NCBI GenBank assembly: GCA_947561395.2
Contig: OX387182.1
Location: 7,674,595-7,738,594 of the forward strand
DNA length: 64,000 nucleotides
DNA from: Buxus sempervirens
Taxonomy: Eukaryota; Streptophyta; Magnoliopsida; Buxales; Buxaceae
Direction of reading: 5' to 3'
This document shows positions 1 through 10,775 of the stretch, piece after piece. The position numbers and the translations under genes are program-made. Positions within the stretch are counted from its first letter, which is position 1, and each line of letters opens with the position of its first letter. The notes beneath the pieces are model-generated. The model ran no database searches, was not told the DNA's origin, and worked only from the letters and a program-made list of their open reading frames with translations.

Positions 1-1501
1 AGTCTCATACAAAATTTCACTTCATTCCGATGAAAAATCTAGGAGTTATGCTCCTTTGAAGTTGCTGCTGGGGATTTTTAAAAGTGGTAAGTGCGCAACT
101 TTGGAAAATTGTCTAGAAAAATCCACTACATAAAAGTCCACGAAAATTGGTGTGATTGAAGTTTGTATGGCCATCTTTCAAAAGAAACTAGCCTCATACA
201 AAAATCCCTTCGGATGTGCCTTGGGTGGTCTCCTGAACAGGCCCCGAAGATCACAGATTTACCCAGAAAAGTACAAATGAACAGTTCTGAGTAAATCGGC
301 TACCAATAATTCAAATGGAATCCAAAAATTATGAAACCAACTGGATTTGAAAATAGACTCATAAAGGAATACTCAGAAACAAAAATCACTCAAATCGGAC
401 TTAAAACGAACACATGGCGGTCTGTCGAAGTGACAAGTTCTGTACTTGAACCTGAACTGTCTATTCAACTTCGACAGAGAGATGTCAAAAATCCGCTAGA
501 TAGAAATTTGTGAAATTTGGTGGACATAAACTAGACAGCCTCACCTTTCCCATGGTTCTAGAATCGCCCCAAAATTCATCCGGATGATGAAGTTATGGGC
601 GTCCGAAGTAGGGGTACAGGTGCTGTCAAGCTAAGCCATTGTTGAAGAAAAAACCAAATCCGAAAATTGATACAAATATGTGACTCGTGCAAGATGAACA
701 CAAATACTTTAAAAATCATCCAAACGGCATTCCAGAATTGATTGAGGCCATTTATTTGAGATTTATCACAATAAATGCAATAAACCCCCAAATATGAGCC
801 TATCCCGCCAAAACAGTGATATGTATGTGCAAGTGTAAAAAAACCAAACAAGATCAATAGCATGCATACATATTCATCCAAATAGGGTTCTAAGATAGCC
901 TAGGGTTCCGTTCCATTATCGTTTCCCTCTGTTCTCTCTCCCCATTAAACACGGTTCTTCAAGATAATCAAGGGTACTTTGAATATGGAACGGTTTACAA
1001 TCAATCAAAAAGGCCTTATGCTATATGGGTTCTAGCACTAGGGTCAATCCCTAGTCTCGTTTCTCCTAGATTCGCCTTCACGTTTTACGGCTAGGGGAGT
1101 CTTGAGATACTTTGAGCCGGGGAAGGATTTCCACACATACAAACAAGGCTTTACACTACAGAAAGGTAGAAGAAGAGATCTAGATCTAGGAATGTAAAGA
1201 CAGAAAATAAAAAGAAAATTTGAGGCTTACCTGAGTTCTGGAGGCGATTCCGCAGCGGTTTTCTTCTTCTCTTGGAGTTCTTCTTTGCGAGAATTCAAAA
1301 CAAGAGTTGAGTGCCCCTTTGCTTAAGGAGGAGTCTCCTATTTATAGGCAAAGGCTAAGGTCATTGGTAGACACAACTTAATGTCTAGAACCCCCCAATC
1401 TTAACCCTAAGGTTATTTCCGAGATTTCCCCTCATTTAATAAGGGACATGATGGTAACAAGTGATTTCTCTCGGAAAACCCTAATTTTGAGCAAAACTAG
1501 C

Positions 1502-1644
1502 GTATCCGGCATGTCAGGCCGGATACACAAGTACCTTAATGTATCCGTTCTATGATGCCGGATACACTGAGGTCTACTTGTATCCGGTATTGTCCACCGG
1601 ATACAAAGAAGGACACTTGTATCCGGCCTGAGTTGCCGGATACA
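1502..1644. repeat. U3 stem-loop module (four hairpins) in LTR
   Basis: Four quasi-palindromes of the form GTATCCGG-loop-CCGGATAC follow one another at a period of about 39 nt. The fourth has the loop CCTGAGTTG, which recurs in the 5' leader copies of this module. Confidence 0.75.
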
Positions 1645-1685
1645 AGGAAAAAAGCCTTTTTTCCGAATTTTAACACAGGCAATAT

Positions 1686-1766
1686 TTATTTACATGTAAT
1701 ATCGTTTAAGTAAATGTCCTCGTATTTTTTTAATCTCCATTTACTTAAGATATTACATGTAAATAA
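1686..1766. repeat. Short foldback, arms about 29 bp
   Basis: A left arm at 1686-1716 is nearly perfectly complementary to a right arm at 1738-1766, around a loop of about 21 nt. Related LTRs lack this segment, so it is probably a small inserted hairpin element or part of a composite insertion with the next feature. Confidence 0.6.
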
Positions 1767-1784
1767 GCAAACACCCCCCCCCCC

Positions 1785-2123
1785 CCCATTTGAATCCATT
1801 AAAAATAGTTCCAGACCCAAATTCCAAGTGAATAAAAAGTCAACTTTCCAGTTCTAGGCAAAATTCCGATTTTTCAGGTCTGGAAAAAAGGTTCAATATG
1901 TTAAAGCCGTGGTATTCGTCAAGATTTAAAATCTCAAAAAATTCATTTATGCAATAACATTGCTAAAAACCTGATTATCGGGAAAAATTATCTTGAAATC
2001 TTGCTTTAAAAAATATTTCATTTTCTGGGGTCAAAAGTCAATAAAATTCAACCGGAAAAAGTTTGACTTTGCACAAAAGATAGAATTTGGGTCTTTTCCT
2101 TTACGGCTTTGGATTCAAATGGG
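1785..2123. mobile_element. MITE-like inverted-repeat element inside LTR
   Basis: The segment begins CCCATTTGAATCC and ends with its complement GGATTCAAATGGG. The inverted similarity continues imperfectly for about 80 bp inward (AGACCCAAATT on the left, AATTTGGGTCT on the right). A run of 14 C (1774-1787) overlaps the left end. The segment is absent from the related LTRs. No convincing target duplication was found, and the superfamily is unknown. Confidence 0.45.
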
Positions 2124-2222
2124 TTAAGTATCTCAAACCTAATGCAAAGAATTGAAAATTCCAATAAAATATTTCTCTCCTTCAAGATTTATCAAAAATC
2201 GTGCAATTTTGGGGTGTCTACA

Positions 2223-2860
2223 CTTCCGAGACCGCAATTTTTTGGTTCTGACTGATTTGAGACATGCGGTGCTTTACCTCCCTTTGCGGGTTCTTCATCA
2301 GTTCAGAGCGACCCAGGGGATTATAATCCCAAGTGGGTATGAGGACCATCTTGGGCCACTTTCACCAGCCACCATGAAGCTGAATGCTTGGTTGATGAGG
2401 GAGTGGTCCTATGTTCGCTTTATGCGGAGCCCAGTCTTCTCAGAGTCCCATGTGAAGGACTATCTCTTCTGGATCAAGGAGCAGATACAGAGTCAGGCCC
2501 CAGTACCCGAAGATCCTCCTGCAATCTTGGCTCCTACTTATGAGGACATCCTGGAGTCTGAGAGAGCTTCTCATAAGCGACTTCAGCAGATATGGGTATG
2601 AGAGGCCCAGGAGCTCAGGATACGGGGTGTTTATCTGGAGAGGCAGCTTGAGGAGCAGATATCCCGCCGTAAAACTATGGAGGAGAAACTGGAGGAGCAG
2701 AGGCAGGCCCGCCTTAGGAGCATGCGGATTAGACAGACCCTTTCAGATGAGGTCATTTCCTTCCTGAGTGATCCCGTTGCAGAGGGGGGCTTCTGGAGTT
2801 ATTGCAGCTCAGTCAGCTCGGATTCAGGAGCTTGAGGAGCGGCTAAGAGATAAAGACTAG
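2223..2860 (+). pseudogene. Antisense extra ORF of element A (broken copy)
   Basis: This aligns with the better preserved antisense ORF at 45502-46380. It carries the same tract rich in aromatic residues (for example KDYLFWIKEQIQ) followed by a charged, coiled-coil-like tail. It lies opposite to gag-pol, between the pol end and the LTR side. It is a fossil reading frame and is not expected to be functional. Confidence 0.7.
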
Positions 2861-3835
2861 CCTTATTTCCTGCACATTTTTTTTATACCTTTGTACGAAA
2901 GCAAACTCCAATAGTGGAAAGACAAAGGATTTAATTCAAAATAAATTTTTTATATTATTGGCCTCAGAATGCTCAGATGCTTGTAAAAACAAAGGTTTTA
3001 TGAAAAGTATTTGATTTATCATCACCGGCCAAAGTATAGCTTTTCTTTTTTATATATATATTTTTTATTTTTATTTTTTTTGAAATTTGGTCATGTACTT
3101 AATCACCCATAATTAAAAGAATTAAAACCAGGTTAAATAATGAGAAGGGTAATCCAAAAAATAATGAGTGATCAAAACCGTCCATCTTGGGACCTTTAGA
3201 GTCATCCCCAAATGCCTTTTCTTCCAAAACTGACCCCATTCTGCTCAGTCTCAATATTCATGCCGATTTGCTTCAAGCTCAGATCTCCATGACCAACTCA
3301 ACCTCTGATTTTCTTTTTTTTTTCTTTCTTTTTTTCTTTTTTTTTTCTTTTTGCTTATATTGCCCCTAGCGCCCGTTACGGTTTTCACTAGGGCCGGCTT
3401 CTGCATTCCGTCATCACCAATCTTACTCTGAAATTTGAATGAACAAATTAAGATCACCGAGGGCTTAAAAATAGGACGAAACAAAGGCTAGGCTTGGTTT
3501 ATGAAAGAGAGGGTATTAAAGGCCCAAAATTTTTCAAATGTGGAAATAGGTCAACCGAACTTACAGTCATGATGAATTTAACCATTTTTCCATAATTTGC
3601 ATTCTTTGCATCTCTTTTCACACTTTGGCTTTCATTTGCCATTTTTCATTGCTTTTCTCCCTTTTTTTCTTTTTTTCCTTAATTTTGCCCCAATTGGCTT
3701 TGCCCCCATATAAGACTGTAAATCCGGTTTAGGTTTATCAAAGAAACGAATCGGCTCAACTTGGCTAAACTAGGGGTTAAAATTTTGAAGGAAATAAAGA
3801 AAGATGGCCTCGGATCATTTCCTAGTAATGTTCAA
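2861..3835 (-). other. 3' noncoding stretch of element A
   Basis: This is AT- and pyrimidine-rich DNA between the antisense ORF and the integrase end, including a T/C-rich run at about 3309-3352. The matching stretch of the young element is 46381-47342. I see no gene in it. Confidence 0.6.
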
Positions 3836-6800
3836 TCAAGGAAAATACCTTTTTACTGCATCAGAGTTAATTGGCTCAGGAAAATCTGTCCCATCCATTT
3901 CTGCTAAAATGAGTGCACCCCCTGACAGAACCTTCTTGACGACACACGGCCCTTCCCAATTGGGCTTGAACTTACCACGAGGATCTTCCAAAAATTGTAA
4001 GATTTTCTTTAGCACCAAGTTTCCTTTTTGGAAAGTTCTAGGTTTCACCTTCTTATTGTAGGCCCAGGCCATTCTCCTTTGGTACAACTGGCCATGACAA
4101 AGGGATTTCAACCGCTTCTCTTCTATCAGGTTGAGTTGATCATGTCTTGACTGTATCCATTCGGCTTCTTCCAATTCAGCTTCCATGAGCACTCTAAGTG
4201 ATGGGATCTCTACTTCCACTGGCAAGACTGCTTCCATCCCATAGACTAGGGAGTACGGGGTTGCCCCAGTTGAAGTCCGAATCGAGGTTCTGTAGGCATG
4301 TAGAGCAAGTGGTAGCATTTCGTGCCAATCCTTGTAGCTCACTACCATTTTCTGAATGATTTTCTTTATGTTCTTGTTGGTTGCTTCTACTGCCCAATTC
4401 ATCTTTGGTCTGTATGGAGCGGACTTGTGGTAGGTAATCTGGAATTGCTTACACATCTTCTTCATGTCCTTGTTCTTAATATTTGAAGTGTTATCTGATA
4501 CTATAGCACTTGGCAGTCCATAGCGACAAATAATATTGTGCTTCAAAAATTTAATAACATGGTTACTTGTGATATTCGTATATGAAGCTGCTTCTACCCA
4601 CTTAGTGAAATAATCAATCGCTACCAGGATGAATCTGTGCCCGTTCGATGCCTTAGGGGAAATCATGCCAATGACATCTATGCCCCACATAGAGAAGGGC
4701 CACGGTGATGTCATGTTGTACAACTCACTTGGGGGTGCATGCTTGTTATCTGCATAGATTTGACATTGATGACACCTCCTGACATGTATACAGCAATCAT
4801 GCTCCATGGTCGACCAGTAGTATCCCAACCGCAGGATCTTCTTCGCCAGCATGTGTCCGCTCATATGGGGTCAACAAACTCCTCCATGCACAGTCTCAAT
4901 CAACCTTTCCGACTCAGCCTTAGCAACACATCTGAGCAGAATATCGTTATGTGACCTCTTATACAAATGTCCACCACTTAGCAGGAACTGACCAGCCAAT
5001 CTTTGTATTGTCCTCTTCTCAGTAGAAGTGGCATTCTCTGGCAAACTTCGATTTTTCAAGAAAGCTTTGATGTCTTGAAACCATGGTGCTTCTTCTTCGG
5101 GTGCTCCCTCTAGAACGAGACAGTAAGCCGGTTCATCTCTGGCCTCAATTTCTAGTGGTCTGATGTCTACCCCTTCTGGCATGCTGACCATTGAAGCCAA
5201 TGTTGCTAGAGCATCCGCAAACTGATTCTTGGCCCTTGGCATATAATTGAAGGAAATTCGAGTAAAAGTTGTGCTTATTTCTTCCAAATACTGGTGATAG
5301 GGGATCAATTTGTGATCCTTGGTTTTCCATTCACCAGTTGTTTGGACGATGATAAGACTCGAATCCCCGTATACGTCAAGTTCCTCCACTTCATGATCTA
5401 TGGCGGCTTGCAACCCAATTATGCATGCTTCATATTCTGCAATATTATTGGTGCACTGGAATCTCAGCTTTACTGCGATCGGGATGTATAAACCATCTGG
5501 TTTGACCAAGACTGCCTCTATTCCATTTCCATTCATGTTGGCGGCCCCATCGAAGAACATCTGCCAAGAACTCTCACTTTCCTCCTCTTCAGTAAACAGA
5601 ATTGCCTCATCAGGAAAGTTGGTCTTGAGAGGTTGGTATTCTGGCAAAGGATGTGCAGCCAGGTGATCAGCTATGGCTTGACCCTTAATCGCCTTCTGAG
5701 TAATGTACGTGAGGTCAAACTCGGACAGTAGTAGTTGCCACTTTGCCGTTCTGCCAGTCAGTGCTGGTTTCTCAAATAAATATTTCAAAGGGTCCATCCG
5801 GGATATCAATAGTGTGGAGTGACTAAGGAAGTAATGCCTTAGCCTCTGAGTTGCCCACACTAGCGCACAACAAATCTTTTCCAATGGTGAGTACTTGGCT
5901 TCATATTCTATGAATTTCTTACTCAGATAGTAAATTGCCCTTTTTTTCTACCAGTCTCATCATGCTGCCCCAAGACACATCCCATCGACGTTTCCAACAC
6001 TGACAAGTACAGGATCAGTGGTCTTCCTAGAGTTGGTGGCACTAGCACAGGCGGAATCAATAAATACTCCTTGATTGTATCAAAGGCCTGCTGGCAATCC
6101 TCATTCCAGACCGTCGGGTTATCCTTCCTCAGGAGCTTGAAAATTGGTTCACAGATAGCAGTGAGTTGTGCTATGAACCGGTTTATGTACTGAATTCTTC
6201 CAAGGAACCCACGAACCTCCTTCTCAGTTCTGGGTGCTGGCATTTCAATTATGGCCTTGGCTTTTGCCGGGTCGATCTCAATTCCTCTTCGGCTCACTAT
6301 AAATCCCAACAACTTCCCTGATGTAGCCCCAAAGACGCACTTAGCCGGGTTAAGCCGTAGACTGTATTTCCTGAGCCGATCAAACACTTTCTTCAGATTG
6401 ATCAAGTGGTCCTCCTCTTTGCATGATTTGGCAATAATATCGTCCACGTAGACCTCCATCTCCTTGTGGATCATGTCATGGAATAGTGCTGTCATGGCCC
6501 GCTGATATGTTGCCCCGGCATTCTTGAGCCCAAATGGCATGACCTTGTAGTGGAATGTGCCCCAAGGTGTGATAAACGCTGTTTTCTCTTGATTTTCCTT
6601 AGCCATCTTGATCTGATTGTATCCAGAGAACCCATCCATGAACGAGAATAGGTTATGTACCGCAGTATTATCGACCAGAATGTCGATGCGTGGAAGCGGA
6701 AAATCATCCTTTGGGCTTGCTTTGTTCAAATCTCTGTAGTCCACGCACATTCTGACTTTTCCGTCCTTCTTTAGTACCAGCACTATGTTTGCGAGCCACT

Positions 6801-8970
6801 CGGGGTACGTAGAGACTGCTAAAAATCTTGCTTGAAATTGTTTGACCACTTCGTCCTTGACCTTCAAGGTCCATTCAGGGTTCAATCTTCTCAGCTTCTG
6901 CTTAACTGGCTTAACCCCTGGCAAAATTGGCAACTTGTGCACCACCATGTCAGTTTCCAACCCCGGCATGTCCCGATACGACCAAGCGAATACATCCTTG
7001 TAGTCTGCCAAGAACCATGACATTTCATTTTGCTGCACATCAGACAAGCATGCCCCGATTTTCACAATTTTTGGGTCCTCTTCGGTCCCAAGATTTATAG
7101 ATATGGTCTCCTCAATATTAGGTTGGACCCCCTTTTCATGACGTTCCAATTGATATTCAATTTCTTTTGGAAAGTCTTCTTCTTCGACCTCAGTCTCTTC
7201 TTCGATCCCCATGAGATCAAAGTCGAGCTCAAGGTCGAAGTCATATTCAACCTGGTCCAATTCGGTTTGATTATATGATTCATAAGTGGTTTGGACCTTT
7301 TGAAAAAATTAAATTTCTTAGAAAAAATAGAAAAATCTTTTTGGGTTTTTTGTGAGTCCTCTAAATATAATTCCCCTGAAGACGAAGGCTCATTAGGACT
7401 TTCAGGGAAATGGCATTCCACTATTGGAGTTTTTTTTTTGGAAGCCGCGTCAGTTTGCCAAACAAACGCTGCTTCAAAGGTAAGAGGAGTTTCCTCCCAA
7501 TTATTTAAAAAATGTTTTTCGGGAGCGGGGGAAATTGTGCAAGCTCGCTCCTCAAGCTCAGAATCAGACGCCATCATCACCGAATGGGTTGTACTGCCTT
7601 TTTCTGCTACGGGGCCCAGTCAAAAAATGACCTCCTCTGGAATCTTCACCGCAGCTCAGTCAACGAACGGCAGCTCCTTGTCACCATCAGTCTTTTCGCC
7701 TTCAGTCATGGCGAAGAACGCACCAATATCTTCGGAGAAATCCACCTGTTGCTCGGGCTGTGGCCCAGGCCCATCCGCTGTTTCAAGTATTGGAGACGGG
7801 TTTTAGGGTTGCAGGGTCAGAACAAAAGGCCTTTGGTAAGGGTTGACATTTCGGTAGGGAGGCTTGGATTGGTCCATAGGAGGAGACAGTTGGATTATAC
7901 ATGAAGGTTTAGGAAAATTTTTCCTTAAGTGGGGGAATTTTCCTTTACTTCTTCTCTCTCCTTCTTCATACTTCTGCCTTATCCAGCCTTTGGGCTTGAA
8001 CCCCGGTCCTACGTTAGGAACCAGCTTCTTGGCCTTGATTAGCTCCACCATTCCCTGCAAATTTATTCCCAGGCCTTTCCCCAGGTGAAAGTGGTATTTC
8101 TTTATCACTTTCTTCACTATTTTCTTAGCCGTAGTCCCCTTCTTTTCTTTTTTCTCACACCCTTCAAGTATGAAATTTACCGTCTCAAACTGAAATGAGT
8201 GAAACGCAATCTTGTCGATAGTCAAGTCTACATTTATCAAGGGTACATCAGGTGACACAATGGGAGGCACCAAATTTTCAGCTAGGACTGTTATCACCCT
8301 TTGCCATCTTATGTATTTCACCCTTTGGTGGAGCGTGGATGGTATTGCCCTAGCCGAGTGTATCCACGGCCTTCCTAGGAGCAGATTGAAGGCTACGGAT
8401 ATATCCATTACCTCAAATGTGATGTTGAAGATATTCAGTCCAATTGTGACCGGCAGTTCAATCTCCCCTAGGGAGTATGTCTTAGAGTTATCAAAAGCCC
8501 TCACTATCCTCCTATTCTGCTTGATCTTTGACTGATCCAGACCAAGCTTGACAAAAGTGATTAACGGGCAGACGTTTAACACCGACCCGTTGTCAATTAA
8601 AACCCGTGCCACCATGCTGCCCTTACAAGGCACTGTGATATGCAAAGGGTCAACATGATAGCACCCACCTGGGCTTATCTCACCTTCGGAGAAACTTATC
8701 ACATTATGTGATAAGATTTGACCAACCATTTTGCCAACTTGGTCTGGATCGATAGTCTGGGATACGTGTGCACTCTGTAGCACCCTTAACAATGCGTCCC
8801 TGTGCTTTTCAGAATTCAGCAAAAGGCCCAGTATTGAAATCTGGGCCGGGACTTTGTTCAGCTGATCCACAAGATTGAATTCGCTTTTTTTTATTATTTT
8901 TATGAGGTCGGCTACCTCATTTTCTGCAACCTGGGGGGTGTCTTCTCCTACTTTTGTTTTTCCCTTCATT
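3836..8970 (-). pseudogene. pol region of element A (protease-RT-RNase H-aRNase H-integrase)
   Basis: Recognisable parts in element order are: an aspartic protease with the plant-type DNGS active-site motif (near 8590); reverse transcriptase with YVDD (near 6440); a first RNase H; a second, archaeal-type RNase H starting near the FDGAANMNG motif (about 5550); and integrase with an HHCC-type zinc region (about 4750-4860) and DDE core (about 3950-4700). The order is that of Ty3/gypsy, and the second RNase H is diagnostic for the Tat clade. This is a broken fossil. Confidence 0.9.
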
Positions 8971-10357
8971 TTTCTCTTTTCTTCAGTTTCTTTTCTCTCT
9001 CTCTCTCTCCACCTCTGTCTCTTTTTCTTTCTCTACTCCTTCCACACATTTTCCCGAGCTCGTCATGAGGTTCACCTCCTCCTGGTTCCGGTTCCTGACC
9101 ACTGGAGTCGTAGCCGTGACCCCCTCACTGTAATTCCATGGTACAGTTGCCTCAGAGTAGGCTAATTTAGGGACATCGACCACCAATTGCTAAAGTTTGG
9201 ATCGGGATGCATAAGCCGGTCTAGGGATACTGTAGGAAGCAGGAATGTTTACAACCATGGGTTGGAGCTTGGACCCAGGTGTAGCTGAGGGAACTGAAGA
9301 GGTGATGGATGCAGTGGTGGGGTCAAGGTTAATGACCAATGGAGCCTTTGATGGCTTGGCTGGAGGATAGGTGGGTGGACTGCAATTGAAGACCAAAGGA
9401 GGCCTTGCAATGTTTATTTGGGCCATAAGAGAGGAGACCCGGTTCAGAGAGGAGCTAATGTCCTCAGCAGCATGATCGTTTTTCTGGGAGACCACATAGA
9501 CCTCCTCTTCTTCTTTCTCTTGAAAAAAATAGACCTTGACCGTGGTCCCTACGGGAGTTATAAGTTGAGATGGGTCAAAGGCCCTTCTCGTGGTGGATAT
9601 GGCAGTGATAGAGTTAGATGGGCCTGCCCCATTGTGGTACGGCAGAGGGTTTTGCCCAATATCATTTCCCGATGGGGCGGGCGCAGCGGTGTTAAAAACC
9701 AAGGCCTTCTGATCCAACAGATCCTGGACCGCGTGTTTCAAATCCCAGCAAGCATCTGTAGAGTGCCCTGGTGCACCCATGTGGAAGTCACAAGTGACTG
9801 CCGGATCGAAATTCGTTCCCTTTGTGGCATTTGGGCTTGGCTCCTTCAGAGTCACATATTCCCCTTTCAGCAGGGTTGGCAACAGTTGGGAAAGAGATAC
9901 CGGGAGAAGCGTGAAAACTCTGTTCCTCCTTGCTGCTAACCAGGCCTCCTTCTCTTCCTTAGTAAAAGTCCTCCTCAGGTTTGTAGGCACGGAGGGGGAG
10001 AAGTTGACATTGAGGGGGGTTTGATATGAGTGCTGGGCCTATTGGGCCTGCTGGGGTGCAGGGATGTTGACATGGAGTGGTTTCTTGGCGGGAGGAGCCT
10101 ATACCAGATTTACTTCTCCTTCTTTCCGGGCTCCGTTCTTTTTAAACCCAGTTCCCTTCTTCTGTGCCAGGGAAGCAGAGGAATCAGATTGCCCAGTCAA
10201 AGTAGAGTAATCAATGAGCCTTCCTGACTTGACCCCTTCCTCGATCCGGTCTGCCACCTGCACCAGGTGTAGACACCCCAAATTGCACAAACAATCATCA
10301 AAAATTATTATCCCCTGGAAAGCCAGCACAGAATTTGAAGAAAATAAACTTTTACCT

Positions 10358-10499
10358 GTATCCGGATACTCAGGCCGGATACAAGTACCCTTTCCCGTAT
10401 CCGGATACTCATACCGGATACATGTGAGCCTTAGTGTATCCGGTACCATGTACCGGATACCTTAAGGCCCTTTTTTATCCGGTCTGATATACCGGATAC
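10358..10499. repeat. U3 stem-loop module in solo LTR
   Basis: Four hairpins of about 25 nt each (8-bp stems GTATCCGG/CCGGATAC, 9-nt loops) are separated by 14-16 nt. They lie about 90 bp inside the LTR start and 160-300 bp upstream of the TATA box. Confidence 0.8.
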
Positions 10500-10655
10500 T
10501 TTAAGTTTGCTCAAAATTAGGGTTTTCCGAGAGCTTTTCACTTTTACCATCATGTCCCTCATTAAATGAGGGGAAATCGCGGAAATAACCTTAGGGTTAA
10601 GGTTGGGGGGGTTCTAGACATTAAGTTGTGTCTACCAATGACCCTAGCCTTTGCC

Positions 10656-10663
10656 TATAAATA
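10656..10663 (+). promoter_or_regulatory. LTR TATA box (TATAAATA)
   Basis: CTATAAATAG is conserved in every LTR copy of the window (minus strand at 1339-1346, 20219-20226, 44516-44523 and 60362-60369; plus strand at 15914-15921). It marks the likely U3/R start. Confidence 0.75.
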
Positions 10664-10766
10664 GGAGCCTCCTCCTTGAGCAAATGGCACTCAACTCTTG
10701 TTTTGAATTCTCGCAAAGAAGAACTCCAGGAGACGAAGGAAATCGCTGCGGGAGTGCTTCCAGAAT

Positions 10767-10775
10767 CCAGGTAAG
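10767..10775 (+). promoter_or_regulatory. Splice-donor-like site in LTR leader
   Basis: CCAG|GTAAG lies 115 nt downstream of the TATA box. The same CAG|GTAAG core at similar spacing occurs in the other LTRs (boundary near 16018 in the diverged LTR, near 60254 and 44408 on the minus strand). Splicing is known in the Tat/Ogre group. Use of this particular site is inferred. Confidence 0.45.

Larger units (their letters stand above)
1..2222 (-). mobile_element. Tat-type LTR copy, left end outside window
   Basis: This is an LTR of the same family as the paired LTRs at 42636-44911 and 58482-60757. It begins here partway through that LTR and ends at 2222 with the family terminus GTGTCTACA. It carries the TATA box (TATAAATA on the minus strand, 1339-1346), the LTR splice-donor-like motif near 1230 and the U3 stem-loop module. 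Its sequence is closer to the LTRs of the young element at 42636-60757 than to the LTR remnant at 19781-20624, and it abuts the inside of an antisense ORF. I therefore infer a separate LTR insertion into the older element rather than that element's own 3' LTR. The left boundary and target duplication lie outside the window, so this cannot be settled here. Confidence 0.8.

Noticed and set aside
331-513. Small frames in LTRs (331-513, 11534-11743, 12020-12244, 42974-43159, 58820-59005)
   Set aside because: They lie in LTR noncoding sequence and are not consistently open between LTR copies, apart from the near-identical pair of one element.
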